Source: Nepenthes gracilis (lineage: Eukaryota; Streptophyta; Magnoliopsida; Caryophyllales; Nepenthaceae). From it: a DNA stretch of 64,000 nucleotides. The stretch spans positions 17,274,037 through 17,338,036 of the forward strand of contig BSYO01000004.1 of assembly GCA_033239525.1 (NCBI GenBank), in the 5' to 3' direction. Below, in pieces: positions 57,341-64,000 of the stretch. The notes beneath the pieces were generated by a model, which had not been told where the DNA came from, did not search any database, and was given only the letters and a program-made list of their open reading frames with translations. The translations under genes were made by a program, and so were the position numbers. Numbering within the stretch: the first letter of the stretch is position 1; each line of letters opens with the position of its first letter.

Positions 57341-59726
57341 ATTCATGGACGTGAACTATATGTCGATACTTCAACTGATCAATTAAAATAATATAAACCA
57401 TACATACAATTCAACTCATGCCACGTTTCATGTGGCTCCGACACCGACTAAACCATAACGTCAGATCTTATGTATGGAATGATACGTGTCCAATATATAA
57501 TCTGAGTATATAAAATTTGTGAAAAATAAACCATAACACATCACCCCGAAAACCAACATCTATGACTCTACAACAGTTGTCCAATCAGCATACATACATG
57601 AATTACTGTTTGACACTACAATACAATATATTAATCGCTATTTGAAAGACCACGATATATCATTAAAATTATTCTAACACTGTCCAGAATCTAAAACAAC
57701 AACTAAATACAGCAATCATCAAGTTTTAAAGTTGTCCGAACTCAAACCGATACATTAACTATTATTTGGAAGCTGCAACACGACATCTAGGCGTGTTAAC
57801 TATCATCCGAAGACCATAATTAGATTAATTTACATACATAATGCTGCTATCTGGGCTAAAATACAACCTCATCGATGGTCTATAATCAAATATAACAACA
57901 TAAATGATATTAAAACTCTAAACTAAACTCTTCAATTTGATTCTTTCTCAATCCAGGTCGTCTTACACATCCGAGTTTCTCAACTGAAGGGATTAGTAAA
58001 ATAATAAGAAGTGAGTTAAAAAATTCAATAAGGCATATAATATATCAAAGGAGACATATATCTTTGCATCATAAACATATTGAAAAGACAAAAGATTATG
58101 ATCGAATGCAATGACATGAAATTTTTATAAGACTTATGCAGAAAATTCAATTTATATATTTTTAAAATTCTTGTCATATTCTTTCTCAATTTAAATAATC
58201 AAATCATACTAAATTCTAATTTTTCTTAGGGATCAGGGCCAATAGGCCTTATCAACTAAATGAGTAGACAATTAAAACTCGGGTTATGTATACTCTCATA
58301 TAACCAAAGGTCATACGCTACTATTTAAAACTCATAAGTGAGTCGTCTACATATTACTCTATAGAAGGGGCCGATCGCTATTTCTCACTCGCAGATAATA
58401 GGTTCAGATATCGATATACCACTATAATATATTAAGGCATGCAATAATATATTACTCGCTGAATGATAACCTTAGTCCAATGTAATTCTTAGGAAAAATT
58501 CTACACTTTTCTTCATAATTTTTAATTTTCTTACTTTTGGAGAAAATTATCATAATTCTTATCTTAACTGTAAAGTTTTTCTTCAAACATTTTTTAACTT
58601 CGTGTATAATATTCTGTAAAATTTGGTCATGATAAATTTTAAGGTATGGAATGCTAAACTAGTAACTAAATGTCGAAATTCAGTTGATAGCGCAAAATTT
58701 CAGCGAACTTCAATAAACAGTAGTTTTATCTTAATATACAGGGCCTTTAACTGAAATTCTAAATATGCAAGACTTGTATTTTCTGTATAAATTTATCCAT
58801 GTAGACTTTTAAAGCAAGGGATGTTAAATTAACCTCATAGTGCAGCAAAAACTCAGTATTGTGTAGAAAAAATCAGTACATGCATAAGTTCATGCTGATT
58901 TCTAGAACCTTTAGAGCAATTTATAAGCATTTCTAATACATTTAGGGCCATACTTAATAATATAAATCATGCAAAACTTCGTGTACGAATTTTAGATATG
59001 TAAGAATCATTAAATCCATAATTTCAGAAATGCAAGTAATAAAATGCAAAGTTTAGTTCACACAGACAACGTACATATACTTGAACATGAAATTCACCAT
59101 ATTTTATAGACAAAACAATAACATTTACATACATGTTGAACATAAATATCATAATTTTGAATTCATATCATATATGAGTATTTAGAATGAGTAATGTTTA
59201 AAGAATTTAGTAAAGAATAACAATAAGAGAATTAAAGCTCGAAGTGCACTTAACTTATTTTCAAATTAATAAAATTTAAGCCTTGACTCACTTAATCTGA
59301 GCTTCCTTAAGCTTTCCCTCTCTTATTCTCTCTCTTCTCCTCATCTCCCTCTCTCTTCTCTGAAATTTATCTAGAAAAATGATTGAATTTGGCTTAGGTG
59401 TTGAATTTATACAGCTGTGGCGCTCCAGCGCCGATTTAGGTGCATGTCGGGCGCCACTCTACTAGTTTACTGTACTCGAGTGCGGCTCAGGCATACATCA
59501 GGTGCAAAGTTATTGCCAACGACCGCTCAAACACTGGTCAAATGTCCATCAGATGCTGACCCCACGCATTTTGGTGCTCAGGTACTGGTCGGGCCTCCAT
59601 CTGACACCGACTCATCCGGTCCAATCTTGACTCTTTAACCCAATCTTTAACATCTTTTGATATCAATTTTATGCATATTAGTTTAATTAATTATAATAAC
59701 CATAAATTAAGAACTCAAGCCTTACT
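57341..59726 (-). repeat. 3' LTR of a gag-deleted Tekay-like element (minus)
   Basis: 57341-57985 is a direct repeat of about 62296-62935. Promoter parts on the minus strand: TATAAAT at about 59404, then a GA-rich tract (59310-59365). Hairpin A arms are GGTTAT 58282-58287 / ATAACC 58300-58305. Block C' is at about 58010-58040. The first 75 bp present in the other LTR (62221-62295) are missing at the 57341 junction, so this end was truncated against the older gag. Confidence 0.75.
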
Positions 59727-62220
59727 TTTTTTTTTCATCATAAAAATTTCATCCTCAAAATTTTATAAAATTATACACACCTTATGGATGAAATAATTGC
59801 GAGTACTTCTCCTGAATCTCTTCTTCTCTTTCCCAAGTGGCCTCTTCAAATGAATGGTTCCTCCATAAAATTTTGGCCAACGAAATTACTTTCGTCCAAA
59901 GTACTTGATCTCTTCTACCGAATATCTGAACTGGTTCCTCAACGTACATCAAATCTTCATTAATATCAACGGCTTGTATTCAATGATGTGCATTAAATCA
60001 TATACATACTTCCTCAATATCTATGCATGAAAGACATCATAAAAATTCACCAAACTCGGAGGCAAAGCCAATCTATCAGCCACCTTTCTAACTCGCTGCA
60101 AAATATCAAATAGCCCATTGAACCTCGACCTCAATTTTACCTAAAACCTCAAAATTAATTTTCCTAGGAGATATCTTCAAAATACATGATTACTCACTTT
60201 AAACCTCAAATTAGATCCTATGACTTATGGATTATGGGCCAACACGCTTTCGTCACGCTACTCTGATTGACATTTTGTCTACGAATGACACATCATACTA
60301 AATTTTAATTTGGTACTTAATTCCTTATGCAAGCCTTCCCAAAATTTTAATATAAACTTTAGATTACGATCGACAACTATCAAAGCTAGAATATCATGAC
60401 ACCTTACAATCTCATTAATATTACTGATGGGCCAATTTATCCCTTAAGAACGTTATCCTAACTAACAATAAATAAGTTGACTTCGTCAATTAATCCACAA
60501 TTACCCATCTCATATTTCACCATTAGAAATTTTTCTTCCTCATATCCTGATACATTTTATTCACTCCGAGATGAATTGTATATCTCGATCTATGGGTATC
60601 ATTCAGAATTTCTTTCTTTAACTCCTAAATATTCAAAACACAATTCCTATCCCAAAAACGAAGAATCACATTTGTTTGCACATTAAAAATCTACCTAGAA
60701 CTTATTATCCAAGTCTCTAGCAATTTTCATCCAATATCTCCCATTCCTTACTCATCAAATGGGTCATCAAACCCGAAGATTTATGACTCAAAGTATTAGC
60801 AACGACATCACCTTCCCTAATTGATACTAGATTTTATAATCATAATCCTTAGGCAAATCCATCACCGATGTTGCCACATATTAAACTCTAAATCATGAGT
60901 GGGATAATTCTATTTATGAACTTTCAACTATTTTGACCAACCACTCAACCATACTACATCAATATACAACCCAAGCCTTTCTTAAAAGTATCACAGTACA
61001 CCAAAAATCCTCCTGATCCATTAGGAATCGACAAAATCAATGCTGACTTTCATCTATCCTTCAATTCCTGAAAGCTCTTCTCGCAAACATCATCCCAAAT
61101 AAATACCGTTTGCTTTTGCATCAAGTGCGTCAATAGCACCATAATCCATGAGAAATTCTCAATAAACCGTTGATAATATTCAGCTAGACTTAAGAAACTG
61201 CACATCTCCGCAACATTAGTCAATCAATCCCAATTTGCTATTGTTTCAACCTTCTTCGGATCTATAGATATGCCACCTTTAGAAATAATATGTTCCAAGA
61301 ATGATACTTCTTTCAGCGAAAACTCATATTTTTTCAATTTGGCAAATAGTTGCATTTTCCTTAAGGTCTATAGTATAACCCTTAAATGAATCTCATACTC
61401 CTTAAAACTCAAATAAATTAAAATATCATTGATAAAGACCACAATAAATTGATCTAAATATGGCCGAAATATCCTATTTATAAGATCCATAAAGGATGCC
61501 AATACGTTCATCAATCCAAAAGATATCACCAAAAATTCATAATGGCTGTACCTTGTCCTAAAGGCTATCTTGGACACATCCTCCCATTTAATCATCGAAA
61601 TAATACTATAAACGCAGATTAATTTTAGAGAACACCCATGCTCCTTGCAGTTGATCGAACAAATCATCTATCATAAGAGAGAATACTTATTCTTAATCGT
61701 AATCTTATTTAATTTTCATAATCCACACATAACCTCATTGGTTTACCTTTCTTTTTCACCAAAAGCATAGAAGCACATCATGGTGATACACTTAGCTAAA
61801 TAAAACCTTTCTCCAATAAATCTTACAATTGCTACTTCAATTTCTTCAATTTAGATAAGACCATTCTATAAACAGTCCTCAAAATCAGTGCCAACCTCGA
61901 CACAATATCAATAGCAACTCAATCTCTCAATTAGGAGGAAATCCAGATAATTCCTTCAAAAAAATATATTCTCAAATTCACACACTATTAGGATATTCTC
62001 AGTGGCCACATGATGACTCTTAAATATTGTCACATATCTAAAGAAACTCGGGACCCATTTTTCATCAAATTACTAGTATGCAAAGCTGAAATCAAACCTA
62101 TTGCCTCCTTTTCAACTCTAATTTTATTACAAAATATTAATCGAATTAAAATTTCAAACCAAAATCAATCAAACTCAATCCTTAAGGCATCTCCTTACAA
62201 CTTCTCTGATACCATTTCTA
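59727..62220 (-). pseudogene. Truncated pol of the Tekay-like element (protease end to chromodomain)
   Basis: From the right on the minus strand: a residual protease/RT entry (about 62110-61850); RT (61667-61368) with [15 protein letters not shown] and the catalytic loop [11 protein letters not shown], where the first Asp of FIDD is Asn; RNase H traces (61130-60900); broken integrase (60860-60200); and a well-kept chromodomain at about 59900-59815 (ILWRNHSFEEATWEREEE). Only about 2.5 kb remains. Gag and most of the protease are deleted, because protease-end sequence lies next to the PBS. It is inactive. Confidence 0.8.
62204..62214 (-). other. Primer-binding site of the gag-deleted element
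   Basis: On the minus strand TGGTATCAGAG, an exact 11-base match to the initiator tRNA-Met PBS. It lies five bases after the LTR end. Confidence 0.85.
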
Positions 62221-62949
62221 TCACATTCCAATTCTTGATCCTGTAATTAACATTTAGTCAATTATTAAATATTCGATTAACAACTTAATTAACTATTTAA
62301 ATATTCATGAACATAAATTGTATATCGATACCTTGACTGACCAATTAAAATAATATAAACCATACACAAAATCTAATTCATGCCATGTTTTATATTACTT
62401 TGACACCAACTAAATTATGATATCGGACCTTACATAAGGAGTGATACCTATTTAATACATAATTAAAGTATATAAAATTTATGAAAAATAAATCATAACA
62501 TATCATACCGAAAACCAATATCCATGACTGTACAACTATTGTCCAATCACCTTACATACATGAATTATTGTCCAACACTGCAAAATAATATACTAATCAT
62601 TGTCCGAAAGACCACGATACATCATTAAAATAATTCTAATGCTGTTTGGAATCTAAAAGATCAACTAAATACAGCAATAATCAAGTTCTAAAGCTGTCTG
62701 AACTCAAATCGATACATTAACTATTATCCGAAAGATACAATATGACATCTTGACGTGTTAACTGTCGTCTGAGAACCATAATTTGATTAATTTAAATATA
62801 TAATGCTGTTATTCGGACTAAAATACAACTTAATCTATGGTTTGAAATCAAATACAACAATATAAATGATATTAAAACTCTAAACTGAACTCTTCAAATT
62901 GATTCTTCTTCAATCTGAGTTATCCCGCAAATATCCAAACCTCTTGTTA
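62221..62949 (-). repeat. 5' LTR of the gag-deleted element, cut short
   Basis: It starts (on +) TCACATTCCAATTCTTG next to the PBS and is colinear with 57341-57985 from 62296. Homology ends near 62935-62949, where another LTR begins. Confidence 0.75.
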
Positions 62950-64000
62950 TGTCCCACATTCTTATATCCGTTATTAACTTTATTCATATGTATCATCTTT
63001 TTTTATCAATATTGCTTAAAGGGGAATGTGAGTTTATCTTATCCCTATGTTATAATCATCCGTGCATCTCAATCAATCATAACACGCAGGATCCAAATAT
63101 AATGCCATAATATCAATGGCTCTGACATTCGTCTATCCACAAAATGATATCTGTTTCGTGATAAGAAAAGATGCCAACTAAATCAATTATACGCAACTTG
63201 TAAAAATAGAGAATACTTACAACAATTGCCCAACTAATATATAATCATCAATAAGATACATTGCTCCTTGTACGGTCATCAAAATTGATTAGAACTTTAC
63301 ATCATATCCTATCTAATACCAATCACAAAATAAAACTAAATATAATGCATACTATCCCAAGATAAAGGTTAGCAAACAATATCTCTAGTGGCATATACTA
63401 AATTCTTCAAGCTTCGCTTCTATTCATCTGATATCAGTTCATGCACCTCATCTGAAGGATCATTAAAAATAGTAAAAAAGTGAGCCAAATACTCAATGTC
63501 GTACAACATAATCAAAGACATGCATATTTTATTGAAAATAAATCATATAGAGAGGAATAAGATTCATGATATATGTAAAAATACGTATCTACCTTTAGAA
63601 TAATTTTTATGATATAATTAACTTCCTTTTTCTTGTACATTTTTCTTTTTACTTATCAACACATTTTGACCCTGTACATCTTGAGAAATTAGGACTAGTA
63701 GGCCTTACCAACTAATTAATCGGTCAATTAAAAAAATAATTATATAAATTCACACAGTCTAAGATCATATCCTCCATGATACACCTCGAAGATAAGGTAG
63801 TACATACCTATTATATGCCGGTAGATGTGGCCACAAGCCACTATGCTTCCTCCCTCCGTGGCATTAGGGGCAATTCTTTGATTTTTATTGTAATATTTTG
63901 AGGCATATCAGGAAATACTACCTAATGAAATAAATTTTTGGTTCAGTTTTCTTCTTAAAATTTTATAATAGAAGCCCTTATTCATAATCTTGTTGCTTCT
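62950..64000 (-). mobile_element. Tekay-like LTR running off the window
   Basis: On + it begins TGTCCCACATTC. Block C' (GTGAGCCAAATACTCAATG) is at about 63479-63500, and blocks B'/A' (ACTAGTAGGCCTTACCAACT and AGTCTAAGATCATATCC) are at about 63683-63778. It is the same family as 44833-48587. The promoter end is outside the window. Confidence 0.7.

Overview
This window is plant nuclear DNA made almost entirely of decayed, nested LTR retrotransposons. I found no intact host gene, no rRNA or tRNA gene and no CRISPR array. The evidence for a plant is the primer-binding sites matching initiator tRNA-Met and tRNA-Asp ends, LTRs of 1 to 4 kb, a Tork-type copia polyprotein, chromodomain Ty3/gypsy (Tekay/Del-like) polyproteins, and a Tat-lineage gypsy element with a second RNase H and an antisense ORF. 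Dense nesting and heavy decay suggest a heterochromatic, gene-poor region of a large plant genome. I cannot name the species.

Layout: 1-860 is a MITE-like inverted-repeat element swollen by an (AAT)n microsatellite. About 960-3112 is a Tekay-like LTR relic (+). About 3300-6883 is a minus-strand Tat relic with integrase remains, a PBS relic and an LTR. 6884-8151 holds a 28-bp perfect inverted repeat but no recognised gene. 8152-31863 is a four-level nest, and each level has its target-site duplication (TSD): a copia element (8157-31858, CAGTT) holds a gypsy solo LTR in its 3' LTR (12548-31526, G/ATTGT); that LTR holds a 14.7-kb Tat element (16538-31286, CTTTT); the Tat RNase H region holds another solo LTR (21485-24489, CGAAA). 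31864-33494 is a faint Tat-like LTR/PBS relic.

33495-44110 holds minus-strand Tekay-like LTRs and a degenerate gag-pol, itself split by an LTR at 38092-40223. 44130-57340 is a plus-strand Tekay-like element (5' LTR, PBS, gag, start of protease) interrupted by three solo LTRs (44833-48587, 49296-52355, 54442-56717). 57341-62949 is a minus-strand, gag-deleted Tekay-like element with two LTRs. 62950-64000 is one more LTR running off the window.

No element here can be autonomous, since every polyprotein has stops, frameshifts or deletions. The unusual signals are non-coding. (1) A 36-bp tandem array downstream of the Tat pol gene has seven hairpin arms that co-vary perfectly. (2) A hairpin module with compensatory arm changes recurs in the transcribed part of the Tekay-like LTRs. 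(3) Perfect GGTCAAC/GTTGACC (W-box) palindromes occur in the LTRs of two unrelated families. (4) About fifty copies of a CCGGAGTTC-type motif fill a solo LTR. (5) An 18-nt 'micro-retroposon' is flanked by an 18-bp TSD. (6) A long antisense gene sits inside the Tat element, flanked by two 36-bp arrays.
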